A DNA stretch of 8,464 nt, from NCBI GenBank assembly GCA_002168015.1, contig NHCX01000060.1, forward strand, positions 1 to 8,464, read 5' to 3'. Below the pieces are notes generated by a model. The model was not told the DNA's origin. It saw only the letters and a list, made by a program, of their open reading frames with translations, and searched no databases. Below are positions 1-7,402 of this stretch, one piece after another (the first letter of the stretch is position 1; each line of letters starts with the position of its first letter). The stretch is from Verrucomicrobia bacterium TMED44. GTDB lineage: Bacteria > Verrucomicrobiota > Verrucomicrobiia > Opitutales > Seribacteraceae. Both the position numbers and the translations under genes were made by a program.

Positions 1-144
1 TAAATCTAATGGTTCTAAAATAGGAGCGTCGAACTCACGAAAATCAAACGCACGGGCAACATTGCGGAAAACCCGAAAAAGATGGTTGCGGCGGGCACAG
101 GCTTCCGGCGGAAAATCCCGAAAGCCCGGGAGGGTATCAAACAT
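1..144 (-). CDS. hisS: Histidyl-tRNA synthetase, N-terminal fragment (gene runs off the left edge)
   Basis: Charges tRNA-His with histidine in the cytoplasm (class II aminoacyl-tRNA synthetase). Translating the reverse complement from the ATG at 144-142 gives 48 residues with no stop, reaching exactly base 1. The protein opens with LPGFRDFPPE, matching the PRGTRDFLP-type start of HisRS. It continues into an amphipathic helix and the segment FREFDAPILEPLDL, matching the 'IxTPILE' strand of class II motif 1. Only about a tenth of a normal HisRS (about 420-450 residues) is present, so motifs 2 and 3 and the anticodon domain cannot be checked. An AGGGGA sequence at 155-160 (minus strand) lies about 10 bases before the ATG and is the only convincing Shine-Dalgarno in the window. 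The gene starts 21 bp after the stop of the HU-like gene, so the two are probably cotranscribed. ATP phosphoribosyltransferase regulatory subunit HisZ shares this fold and cannot be wholly excluded from 48 residues. Confidence 0.85.
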   Translation of the reverse strand, partial: MFDTLPGFRDFPPEACARRNHLFRVFRNVARAFDFREFDAPILEPLDL

Positions 145-165
145 AGATATCGATTCCCCTATTGA

Positions 166-474
166 TCAAATGTTATCTAGATCCAACTTCGTGAGACCCG
201 TTTTCATTTCCTTGCCAGCTTTGAATTTGACGACTGCCCGACGAGGAATGACAACATCTGTTTCTGGTTTATTAGGATTTCGACCGACTCGAGATTTACG
301 AACCTGTACCTCAAAAACGCCAAAATTACGTAATTCAACATTCATGCCCGATGTTAGAGCTTTGTTGATATTATCAAGGGTTTTCTGAACAATTTCAGTG
401 ACATCTTTATGGTTATAGTCGGCACTCTCGTAAATATTTTGAACGATTTCTCTTTTGGTCAGGTTATTCGACAT
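166..474 (-). CDS. HU/IHF-family DNA-binding protein
   Basis: Small nucleoid-associated protein that binds and bends DNA as a dimer. From the ATG at 474-472 it is 102 residues. An N-terminal helical part begins NLTKREIVQNIYE. The family core GVFEVQVRKSRVGRNP lies at about residues 52-67, and the DNA-binding beta-arm includes the N-P pair (residues 67-68) that corresponds to the intercalating proline of HU/IHF. The body ends with IPRRAVVKFKAGKEMK, the equivalent of the HU 'IPAxxxPxFKxGKxLK' end, followed by a short acidic tail. The same frame stays open to an ATG at 567, but the extra 31 residues have no HU similarity. A TTGACA hexamer reading in the same direction lies inside that extension, so I prefer the start at 474. 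No Shine-Dalgarno precedes either start. hisS follows after 21 bp. HU cannot be separated from IHF-like function by sequence alone. Confidence 0.9.
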   Translation of the reverse strand: MSNNLTKREIVQNIYESADYNHKDVTEIVQKTLDNINKALTSGMNVELRNFGVFEVQVRKSRVGRNPNKPETDVVIPRRAVVKFKAGKEMKTGLTKLDLDNI

Positions 475-530
475 AATAGGAAACTGTTTGAAAGCACTTG
501 GCTTGGGGTTTAGGGTAATTTGTGAACTTT

Positions 531-561
531 CATAAATTCCCAACAGACAACAACCTGTCAA
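531..561 (-). promoter_or_regulatory. Candidate sigma-70 type promoter for the HU-like gene
   Basis: Reading the minus strand, a perfect TTGACA -35 hexamer lies at 561-556. It is followed 17-19 bases later by an A/T-rich stretch (AATTTATG, within 538-531) that could serve as a weak -10. Transcription starting near 525 would give a leader of about 50 bases before the ATG at 474. The -35 match is seen directly; the -10 is poor, so this is a moderate call. Confidence 0.35.
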
Positions 562-578
562 ACTCATAATTTTGATCT

Positions 579-2207
579 ATGACTAAAAAAGACGATGATA
601 ATCCATTGGAGGAAATGCAAAAACAACTGCGTGACCTATTTAAGAACAAGAATGTCCAAGTCGCTTTTGCACCTTTTATGCAATCCATGACCGGAAAGGA
701 TGATTCAGAAAAAGATGCTGGTGAATCGCCAAAGGATAAGCCTCCGGAAGAATCTGAACCATCAAGGGATGAAAAGCTCGAAAGTATTCGTTCATTCGAT
801 CGCAAGCCTAAGGAGATTCGTGATTATCTTGACCGTTTTGTCATTCAGCAGGAACAGGCAAAACGGGTTTTGGCCGTTGCAGTTTGCGATCATTACAACC
901 ACATCCGAACCTGCATGAAGGATTCTAAAATTGCCAACGCTTCCTATGTTAAACCGAATGTGCTTCTTCTTGGACCAACTGGGGTGGGTAAAACATTTCT
1001 TATGAGAAATGTTGCCCAATTGATCGGGGTTCCTTTCGTGAAGGCAGATGCCACTAAATTTTCCGAGACAGGGTATGTTGGCTATGATGTGGATGATCTT
1101 GTTCGAGATTTGGTCAAGGCTGCGGATGGAGATGTGGAGTTAGCACAGTATGGAATTGTTTATGTGGATGAAATTGACAAGATCGCGTCTGAAGCGTCCA
1201 AAAGTGGCCGTGATGTCTCGGGCCGCGGGGTGCAAATAAATCTACTCAAATTAATGGAGGAAACAGAAGTTAATCTTCATTCCCCTCAGGATATGATGGG
1301 CCAGATGAAAGCCTTTATGGATGTTCAAAAAGGGGGGAAGCCAGGGAAATCAACCATTTCGACCAAAAATATTCTTTTCATTGTAAGTGGTGCGTTTGAT
1401 CAACTTGGTGAGAATGTACGTAAGCGTTTAAACCTTAACCGTATAGGGTTTGGTTCTTCAGATGAGCAGACACAAAATGAAAAGACTTCTTCTTCTTTTC
1501 TGGGTAAAGCGGAAACCCGTGACTTTATTGATTATGGCTTCGAACCCGAGTTTATTGGTCGTTTACCTGTGCGGGTAGCTTGTGAAGATTTAACTAAGGA
1601 AGATTTGAGTGAAATTTTGCGCTCTTCCGAAGGGAATGTTTTGGAGCAGTACAGGAGTGATTTTGCAGGATATAACATTGAATTTAAAATCACGGACGAT
1701 GCAATTTTGAAAATTGCAGAAAAAGCAGCAGACGAAAAAACCGGAGCGCGCGGGCTCGTAACCATACTCGAGAGAACATTCCGAGAATATAAATTTGAAC
1801 TTCCATCTACTGGCATCAGGTCCTTTGATGTGGATGATCAGACTGTTGAAAGTCCCCATCATTCAATTAAAGAATTACTTGAGCAAAACCGCGATCAAGT
1901 TGATGATTCCATGCTTGCTGATGTCGATCGTTTTGTGGACGACTTTAAACGTCTTCATGGATTCGAGTTGCGCATCCGAAAACCGGCGAAAGTTGCACTG
2001 GTCAAATTAGCCGCCCAGGGAAACCGTTCGGTCTTTGCATTTTGCGAAAAGAAATTCGCTGATTTTCAACATGGACTTTCGATCATTTCACAGAGGACCG
2101 GAAAAAAATCTTTTGTGATCGAAAGAAAAGCAATTGATGATCCTGATAAGGAATTGTCCCGCTGGGTAATTGATAGTTTTGGAAAAAAGCCAGAATCTGG
2201 TGAGTAG
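579..2207 (+). CDS. ClpX-like AAA+ ATPase (unfoldase) without zinc-binding domain, with C-terminal extension
   Basis: Probable ATP-driven protein unfoldase of the ClpX/HslU clade, 542 residues (E. coli ClpX has 424). Residues 1-75 are charged, low in complexity and lack the C4 zinc finger that ClpX uses to bind adaptors. The AAA+ core carries Walker A GPTGVGKT (132-139), pore-1 loop GYVG (165-168), Walker B VYVDEID (194-200), sensor-1 region NILFIVSGAF (264-273), IGFG (289-292, the ClpP-docking loop), EFIGRLPV with arginine finger R328, and sensor-2 GARGL (389-393). All catalytic elements are intact. The ClpX RKH pore-2 loop is replaced by GGKPGK and preceded by about 15 extra residues. After the normal ClpX end (about 427) comes a roughly 115-residue extension resembling a second small domain. 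The upstream sequence has no Shine-Dalgarno. ubiE overlaps its 3' end. It is probably a paralogue rather than the organism's main clpX, and whether it partners ClpP is inference. Confidence 0.88.
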   Translation: MTKKDDDNPLEEMQKQLRDLFKNKNVQVAFAPFMQSMTGKDDSEKDAGESPKDKPPEESEPSRDEKLESIRSFDRKPKEIRDYLDRFVIQQEQAKRVLAVAVCDHYNHIRTCMKDSKIANASYVKPNVLLLGPTGVGKTFLMRNVAQLIGVPFVKADATKFSETGYVGYDVDDLVRDLVKAADGDVELAQYGIVYVDEIDKIASEASKSGRDVSGRGVQINLLKLMEETEVNLHSPQDMMGQMKAFMDVQKGGKPGKSTISTKNILFIVSGAFDQLGENVRKRLNLNRIGFGSSDEQTQNEKTSSSFLGKAETRDFIDYGFEPEFIGRLPVRVACEDLTKEDLSEILRSSEGNVLEQYRSDFAGYNIEFKITDDAILKIAEKAADEKTGARGLVTILERTFREYKFELPSTGIRSFDVDDQTVESPHHSIKELLEQNRDQVDDSMLADVDRFVDDFKRLHGFELRIRKPAKVALVKLAAQGNRSVFAFCEKKFADFQHGLSIISQRTGKKSFVIERKAIDDPDKELSRWVIDSFGKKPESGE

Positions 2208-2910
2208 TCCGGATCCCGAATCCGTACGGGCGACCTTCGAAAAAGTTGCTCATCGCTACGACTTGGCCAATCATTTTTTGTCAGGGGGTATCGATTATTT
2301 ATGGCGTAATCGATTAGTTAAACTAGCAAGGGAAGAGGCTTGTCAGCAGGTTTTGGATCTGGCAACGGGCAGTGGGGATGTTCTTTTTGCACTGAGAAAT
2401 GGATTACCTTTGGATACTCAAATTACTGGGGTAGACTTTTGTGAGCCCATGCTTGATCAGGCCAGAATAAAAAGATCATTGAAGGGATTGAATGAGAGTT
2501 CCAATATTTTCACTACAGGTGATTGCCTGTCTCTTGACTTTCCTGACGATTCTTTTGATCTGATCACCATCTCTTTCGGTTTACGAAATTTAGCTGACCG
2601 TGAAAAAGGTCTTCAAGAGATGAACCGTGTACTTAAGCCCAATGGTCGATTGCTCGTGCTTGAATTTAGTCAGCCCTACTTCTGGTTCCGTCCATTCTAC
2701 TATTTTTATCTTCGCTTCGTTCTTCCTTGGATGGCCCGTTTCGTCACTGGTGACCGTGATGCCTATTTATACTTGGGTACAAGCATAGCTGGATTCCCCG
2801 ATAGGTTTGGCTTGGTTGGAGAGTTTAAGAAAGCAGGTTTTGAGAGAATTCGGTTTTCGGCATTAACATTTTCAATTGTCGCCCTTCACCTCGGGTATAA
2901 AAAAAGTTAG
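2200..2910 (+). CDS. ubiE: Demethylmenaquinone methyltransferase (UbiE/MenG family)
   Basis: SAM-dependent C-methyltransferase that makes menaquinone from demethylmenaquinone (and, in ubiquinone makers, methylates the benzoquinol ring). From GTG 2200 it is 236 residues, a normal family length. Visible elements are the family N-terminus [20 protein letters not shown]...W (about 13-35), SAM motif I DLATGSGD (53-60), acidic GVDF (77-80), ISFGLRN (124-130) and the signature [17 protein letters not shown] (143-159). The signature has N where the family usually has a second G. The C-terminus ends VALHLGYKK, as is typical. The frame extends up to a TTG at 2170, but those ten residues have no family match and would deepen the overlap with the preceding gene from 8 to 38 bp. 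GTG 2200 is therefore preferred and suggests translational coupling. No menA or other quinone genes are in the window, so menaquinone specificity is inferred. Confidence 0.93.
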   Translation: MSSPDPESVRATFEKVAHRYDLANHFLSGGIDYLWRNRLVKLAREEACQQVLDLATGSGDVLFALRNGLPLDTQITGVDFCEPMLDQARIKRSLKGLNESSNIFTTGDCLSLDFPDDSFDLITISFGLRNLADREKGLQEMNRVLKPNGRLLVLEFSQPYFWFRPFYYFYLRFVLPWMARFVTGDRDAYLYLGTSIAGFPDRFGLVGEFKKAGFERIRFSALTFSIVALHLGYKKS

Positions 2911-5159
2911 TTTTTGATAGACATTTTAAGAAACGCAGCTAACTCCTCTGGACTTGTTCTTGGCTTGTCGCAGGTCTGATTCCGGCAAGCGTACACTGCA
3001 GGTTTTCCTTCCACCAGTTTTTGATTTTTTAAAAAGGGAATAAGGTCCATCAATTCCTGATCTTTGGCAGAAATGTTTTTGAAGAGTAATATTTTGGAGG
3101 GAAGAAACTTCTGATTGATTTCAAGAAGTAAATCCTGGGTTTCTTGATTGTATGGGTCGCCTACCACAACTAATTCCAACGGATCCCCAAGAGTAAAGTC
3201 GAGGGCCTGTAGAAGGACCTCTGCACCTTGAGGATTCTTTTGTAGGAAACCTGAAAAAGCTGAGAACAAAGAAAACATCTTTTCTTTATAAGTAGAATTT
3301 GCGGTCATCTGAGATAATCGGACAAGGTTCATGGCCATAACAGAATTCCCGGAAGGAATCGCCCCGTCATAGATTTCCTTCGGACGAACCAAGAGTTTTT
3401 CGCCATCATCCGAAGTTAAATAGAATCCTCCATTATCTTCGTCTTCAAATAAATCAATTGTAAGATTGGTCAGTTCAACTGCATGAATTAAATATTTGCT
3501 CTCGAAACTTGCTTCATAAAGGTCAATTAGACCCTGAGTTAAAAAAGCATAATCCTCGAGATGGGCAGGGAGTCCGGCGTTTCCATTTCGCCACCGTTTG
3601 AGTAATTTTCCGTCTAAGCCTCGTAGGTTGGAAATGCAAAAGTCAGCTGCTTTTCTGGCGGTATTCAAGTAAGTATCGTTATTGAATGCACGGGCACACC
3701 TTGCAAATGCTGAAATCATTAGGCCATTCCAATCAGTTAATATCTTATCATCCAATTGCGGGTGCGTTCTTTCCTCCCTAGAGTCAAAAAGTAACATTCG
3801 AAATTTTTCGTCTCTTGGATCAACCTCTGTCAGAACAGTTGTTTCTGCTGACAGGTGGGGAATATTTTTACCGGTTAACTCATGAGAGGTTTCATCCAAA
3901 TAATTTCCTTTTTTCTGGAATTGAAACTTTTCCGCATAGATCAGGGCATTTTCTTTTCCTAGAGCAGAGATAATTTCATCCATTGACCAAAGATAAAACT
4001 TCCCTTCTTCACCTTCGGTGTCTGCATCCTCAGCTGAATAAAAACCTCCTTCTTTTGAAGTAAGCTCCCTGATCACATAATCGAGGGTATCCTGGCAGGA
4101 GTGCAGATAGAAATCATTTTTTGTGACAAGGTAGGCTTCAAGATTAGCAATCGTAAATAAAGCTTGATCGTAGAGCATTTTCTCAAAATGCGGAACCAGC
4201 CATTTTTCATCCGTTGAATATCGGTGGATACCATAGCCTACCTGATCATAAATACCTCCCAGGCGAATATTCCTGAGCGTATTTTCCACCATTTCCAATG
4301 CATCCGAAGCTCCAGTTCTTTGATGGTATCGTAAAAGAAAGCTGAGGGTGTGACAGGTGGGGAACTTGGGTTGCTGTCCAAATCCGCCAAATTGCGAATC
4401 ATAGCTTTTTTTGAGTGCTTCATAACACGCATCCAAATAGGTAGCATTCATATCTCCCCCTGCCTGGCCATTTTGTAGTTCACCAAGACTTTTAATGATG
4501 GCTTGGCCAACTTCCTGCGCTTTGTTTCTCTCTTCCTTCCAGACACGGGCAAAATGCGGGAGCAATTGAAGCATCGATGATTTGGGGAAATAAGTTCCAG
4601 CAAAAAAAGGAACTTTCTGGGGTGACATGATCACAGTCATTGGCCAACCTCCACGACCCGTCATCATCTGCGTGACTGACATGTAGACATTATCCACATC
4701 AGGCCTCTCTTCTCGGTCTACTTTTATACAAATGTAATCTTGATTCATTAGATCTGCGACTGCCTGATCCTCGAATGATTCATGCTCCATGACATGACAC
4801 CAATGGCAGGTCGTGTAACCAATTGAAAGAAAGATGGGACGGTCTAATTCCTGTGCTTTTTTAAAGGCATCCATGCCCCAGGGATACCAATCTATTGGAT
4901 TCCTTGCGTGTTGAAGCAAGTAAGGACTATTTTCAAAAATAAGCCGATTGAATTCATTGCCACCATCTGGAGGAAGATCTTTGATCTCTGCCTGAGAGGG
5001 GAGGATGGGTCGATTATTTTTGGGTGAATCTCTCGTCTCTGAATTCTCCTCCATATCTTGCTTTGGGGTTGCGGAATTTTGCTCGGTACAGGCAGTAAGC
5101 ATACATCCAGTCAAAAAGCATGCATGGATAAAGCGGTATCGAAGACTTTTAACAATCAA
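2907..5159 (-). CDS. Thioredoxin-like DUF255 protein (YyaL/SPATA20 family), predicted lipoprotein
   Basis: Large two-part protein: an N-terminal thioredoxin fold (DUF255, COG1331) and a C-terminal (alpha/alpha)6-barrel resembling N-acylglucosamine 2-epimerase. The family's biochemical activity is not established. The TTG start at 5159 gives 750 residues; a TTG at 5210 in the same frame gives 767. With the shorter start, a basic segment (KSLRYR) and a hydrophobic stretch lead to lipobox LTAC, lipid-modified Cys at residue 24. A polar linker follows, then [18 protein letters not shown] and the redox motif CHWC in [14 protein letters not shown]. Later come [43 protein letters not shown] and the C-terminal [11 protein letters not shown]. 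All are family hallmarks, and the domain is complete. The longer start would overlap the kinase stop in a TTGA arrangement, but its signal would be unusually long. The gene follows the sugar kinase on the same strand and ends on ubiE tail to tail. Export to the periplasm is inferred from the lipobox. Confidence 0.87.
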   Translation of the reverse strand: MIVKSLRYRFIHACFLTGCMLTACTEQNSATPKQDMEENSETRDSPKNNRPILPSQAEIKDLPPDGGNEFNRLIFENSPYLLQHARNPIDWYPWGMDAFKKAQELDRPIFLSIGYTTCHWCHVMEHESFEDQAVADLMNQDYICIKVDREERPDVDNVYMSVTQMMTGRGGWPMTVIMSPQKVPFFAGTYFPKSSMLQLLPHFARVWKEERNKAQEVGQAIIKSLGELQNGQAGGDMNATYLDACYEALKKSYDSQFGGFGQQPKFPTCHTLSFLLRYHQRTGASDALEMVENTLRNIRLGGIYDQVGYGIHRYSTDEKWLVPHFEKMLYDQALFTIANLEAYLVTKNDFYLHSCQDTLDYVIRELTSKEGGFYSAEDADTEGEEGKFYLWSMDEIISALGKENALIYAEKFQFQKKGNYLDETSHELTGKNIPHLSAETTVLTEVDPRDEKFRMLLFDSREERTHPQLDDKILTDWNGLMISAFARCARAFNNDTYLNTARKAADFCISNLRGLDGKLLKRWRNGNAGLPAHLEDYAFLTQGLIDLYEASFESKYLIHAVELTNLTIDLFEDEDNGGFYLTSDDGEKLLVRPKEIYDGAIPSGNSVMAMNLVRLSQMTANSTYKEKMFSLFSAFSGFLQKNPQGAEVLLQALDFTLGDPLELVVVGDPYNQETQDLLLEINQKFLPSKILLFKNISAKDQELMDLIPFLKNQKLVEGKPAVYACRNQTCDKPRTSPEELAAFLKMSIKN

Positions 5160-5206
5160 TCCCGCTATGGAATAAGAGTGATAATTTGTGAACAGATCTG
5201 ATTGAC

Positions 5207-6148
5207 TCAACTTATCGAAATGAGTCTTTTGAGTTCATCCACACGTTTTTCAATGGCTGGGGCTCCTGCTGATTCCAACCGATCACAGCCAAATGCCTCA
5301 ACGGTCAAACTTGCGGTGCATGTCCCGTATAGCATCGCTTCTTTGATTGCACTAAAATCAGTACGGTTCCGTGAAGCGAGTCTTCCAATTAAGGCACCGG
5401 CAAAAGAATCGCCCGCTCCGGTCGGGTCGCGTAGTTCAGTTACAGGGTACGCAGGTAAGGCAAATAAGCCATCTTCATGAAAGAGGATTGCGCCATGTTC
5501 GCCTTTTTTAATGATGACAGCTTCTGGTCCAAGATTACGCAATTTATTACCGGCTAGAATGATATTAGGTTCCTCAGTAAGTTCTTCGGCTTCTGTATCA
5601 TTAATTACAAATAGGCTTACCCTTTTGATTAGTTCCAATAAGGCATTTCTTTCTATCTCGATCCATAGATCGATCGTGTCTGCAAGGACGAAAGGATTGC
5701 CCGGTAACTGATCCAGTACATGCATCTGCAGGGATGGGTGTATATTTCCGAGCAAGACAAATTTGGAATCTAGATAGCTTTGGGGTAAGTCGGGTCTGAA
5801 TTTCTCAAAGACATTTAATTGAATATCCAGCGTATCTCGACGATTGAAGTTTTCGTGATATTTCCCTTTCCAGAAAAAAGTGGGACCTGACTCATCTTTT
5901 TGGAGTCCTTCGAGGTGAATATCTCGGTTTTTAAGCCGATCCACATATTCTTCTCCAAAATCATTTCCGATCACCCCAACCATTCGCGGTTGGGTAAAAT
6001 AGCTAGCCGCAAAAGAACAGTAAGATGCAGCACCTCCCAAGATTCCTTCCTGAGAGCCAAACGGCGTGATTACATTGTCAAAAGCAACTGAACCTACAAC
6101 TACGAGAGGTCCTGATTCAGTCGAGTCAGGTTTGATTCTATCTAGCAT
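5207..6148 (-). CDS. PfkB-family carbohydrate/nucleoside kinase
   Basis: Cytoplasmic ribokinase-fold kinase that transfers the ATP gamma-phosphate to a sugar or nucleoside hydroxyl; the substrate is not identifiable from sequence. From ATG 6148 it has 313 residues, the usual length. [17 protein letters not shown] is the first strand and substrate-binding region (about 15-31). GILGGAASY (35-43) is the PfkB first signature. [10 protein letters not shown] (181-190) and [13 protein letters not shown] (211-223) lead to the second signature [11 protein letters not shown] (241-251), whose D247 is the catalytic base. All expected elements are present. The segment [19 protein letters not shown] (about 101-119) is a distinctive lid-like region that I recall from a subgroup usually annotated only as 'sugar kinase'. 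A TTG three codons upstream (6157) is an alternative start; ATG is preferred. No Shine-Dalgarno is visible. The DUF255 gene follows directly on the same strand, so cotranscription is likely. Confidence 0.9.
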   Translation of the reverse strand: MLDRIKPDSTESGPLVVVGSVAFDNVITPFGSQEGILGGAASYCSFAASYFTQPRMVGVIGNDFGEEYVDRLKNRDIHLEGLQKDESGPTFFWKGKYHENFNRRDTLDIQLNVFEKFRPDLPQSYLDSKFVLLGNIHPSLQMHVLDQLPGNPFVLADTIDLWIEIERNALLELIKRVSLFVINDTEAEELTEEPNIILAGNKLRNLGPEAVIIKKGEHGAILFHEDGLFALPAYPVTELRDPTGAGDSFAGALIGRLASRNRTDFSAIKEAMLYGTCTASLTVEAFGCDRLESAGAPAIEKRVDELKRLISIS

Positions 6149-6265
6149 ATGTATCAAACTAAATTAATTGATGCACTTTTCAAGATACATCGTCTTGGAT
6201 CAACCGAATAGAATAAGAAATTCGAATGCAGGATAAGCCCAGAAAGGTAACTTCAGGCAGGTGCT
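6149..6265. other. Spacer between the metalloprotease and the kinase gene
   Basis: This 117-bp stretch separates two co-directional minus-strand genes and is the longest gene-free stretch in the window. I see no strong G+C stem followed by a T-run that would end the upstream operon. It is A/T-rich toward the kinase and contains TTGAAA at 6181-6186 on the minus strand without a good -10 at the right distance. It probably carries the kinase promoter, but I cannot point to it. Confidence 0.4.
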
Positions 6266-6976
6266 TTAAAACTTCCCCCAAATTTTTTCCATCAGGGCAA
6301 ATGTTTCAGGATCATGTTCTTTCAGTTCAGCCCGAACAAAAGGGTAGAAGTCATTTACTCCGACATAAGATTCAGTCATCTCTGCAAAAAACTCTTTATG
6401 ATTCGTTCGGGCATAATGACTGGTCGTCCCGCCCCTGAATAGAAGAACTTTTTCATACAGTTTATTTTTCTCAGCCCGTTGGTACGCGGATATAATTTCT
6501 TTATGATTAAAGTTTAAAATTTGATCGTGATAGGAATGAGCTAATTCATGGAGAATTACATAAGGATGCTTTTGCCAGGTACTGCGCTTGAGCAGGTTTT
6601 CGGCTCTCGGAATGTGAACTTTTTTCTCTAAGCTCGGATCGTATCCTTTTTGAATGAGCCAGCCTTTGGATGGATGATATTGCATGTTGGAGAGCTCATG
6701 TTTTCGATCCACCCGAATGATAAGAGTTTGCAATTCTTTTACTTTATCCTCGGGAAGTAAAAATTTAATTCTTTGAAAATGGTTCGCCAGAGCTTTTTCT
6801 ATTTCATGGAAAAAGCCATCTTTGGAATGGGCTAACTCGGGATCCCATTCAATGGTCCATCCTTCGATTTTAGAACAAACGGGTTCATAAAATGTTGTAG
6901 CCTTCCCCTTTTTTTCTCCGTAAAGCAAACAAAGAGAAGACAGAACCAAAAAAAAAGGGATAGAAAAATAATTCAT
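6266..6976 (-). CDS. Secreted zinc metalloprotease, anthrax lethal-factor-like (ATLF) catalytic domain
   Basis: Predicted exported zinc endopeptidase of 236 residues. The N-terminus is a Sec-type signal: MNYFSIPFFLVLSSLCLLYG, then a lysine-rich stretch. The Cys at 16 is not in a good lipobox (SSLC), so signal peptidase I is more likely. The catalytic part carries HELAH at 143-147 (zinc ligands H143 and H147, general base E144) and, 52 residues on from the first His, HYARTNHKEFFAE. This aligns with the lethal-factor sequence containing Y728 and the zinc ligand E735: Y188 and E195 here have the same 7-residue spacing. No toxin translocation or receptor-binding domains are present; the protein is essentially signal plus protease. 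The ATG overlaps the stop of the DUF6941 gene by 4 bp (ATGA), so translation is probably coupled. Substrate unknown; a role in envelope or extracellular protein turnover is inference. Confidence 0.8.
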   Translation of the reverse strand: MNYFSIPFFLVLSSLCLLYGEKKGKATTFYEPVCSKIEGWTIEWDPELAHSKDGFFHEIEKALANHFQRIKFLLPEDKVKELQTLIIRVDRKHELSNMQYHPSKGWLIQKGYDPSLEKKVHIPRAENLLKRSTWQKHPYVILHELAHSYHDQILNFNHKEIISAYQRAEKNKLYEKVLLFRGGTTSHYARTNHKEFFAEMTESYVGVNDFYPFVRAELKEHDPETFALMEKIWGKF

Positions 6977-7374
6977 GGTTCATTAGCCTGAGAAATGGGA
7001 AAAGTGCTGGCAAGCAATACCTGGTCATCAATTTCAATTAAAATAGAATAGTTACCTGCCTCATCGAACTTTAGCCGGTGAATATCATTGATCAAATTGA
7101 TCCGATGCTGGGGTCCAGGTGATTCGAACTTTCTCTCAATAATAGTGCGCGGTTCTTCGTCAGACATGGGGATCCCAATGGAAATTTTTAATTGATGGTT
7201 TCCCTTGGTCAGGTCTGAGAAGGAAAGAAACCAGATCATTCTTGGATGTACCACAGGAAACTCTTTTGCCCGTAGGTTGGAGAATATTCCCAGTAAAGTA
7301 TGTTTACCGGTTGCCGGATCCACATAGACGGAGTCACAGGTGATCCAGGCCAAAACTTGAGGTTTGGTTGACAT
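6973..7374 (-). CDS. DUF6941-like protein of unknown function
   Basis: A 133-residue protein with no signal peptide or membrane segment. It begins with QVLAWITCDSVYVDPATGKHTLLGIFSNL, a pattern I associate with the DUF6941 family ('LADxVyxDxxTGKxxLxGxFxxL'). It continues with alternating hydrophobic strands (IWFLSFSDL, HQLKISIGI) and the FESPGPQHRINLINDIHRLKF segment, and ends in two more strands (YSILIEIDDQVLLASTF). The overall look is a small all-beta sandwich. Function is unknown, and the family name is from memory, not a search. The gene lies 28 bp after the M3 peptidase stop and its own stop overlaps the metalloprotease ATG by 4 bp, so it sits in the middle of a probable three-gene operon. 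A link between the small protein and the peptidases is possible, but only context supports it. No Shine-Dalgarno precedes the ATG. Confidence 0.72.
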   Translation of the reverse strand: MSTKPQVLAWITCDSVYVDPATGKHTLLGIFSNLRAKEFPVVHPRMIWFLSFSDLTKGNHQLKISIGIPMSDEEPRTIIERKFESPGPQHRINLINDIHRLKFDEAGNYSILIEIDDQVLLASTFPISQANEP

Positions 7375-7402
7375 GTAATATGAGTGAAATCAGGTCGTAT
7401 TA

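Noticed and set aside
62..388. Plus-strand open frame of 108 codons across hisS and the HU-like gene
   Set aside because: It lies antisense to two recognisable proteins, its translation has no family features, and it has no independent promoter or SD.
475..567. Upstream extension of the HU-like frame to an ATG at 567
   Set aside because: The 31 extra residues have no HU character and overlap the TTGACA promoter element; HU proteins normally begin right before the NLTKxE(I/L)-type helix.
166..567. A phage or defence role for the HU-like gene and its neighbours
   Set aside because: The flanking genes (hisS, ClpX-like, ubiE) are chromosomal housekeeping genes, and no integrase, repeat or att-like site is present.
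2210..2224. Inverted repeat CGGAT-CCCGA-ATCCG just after the ClpX-like stop
   Set aside because: Only a 5-bp stem with no T-run, and it lies inside the start of ubiE coding sequence; most likely chance rather than a terminator.
5202..5480. Plus-strand open frame of 92 codons inside the kinase gene
   Set aside because: It is antisense to the conserved [11 protein letters not shown] end of the PfkB kinase; its openness is explained by the codon use of the real gene.
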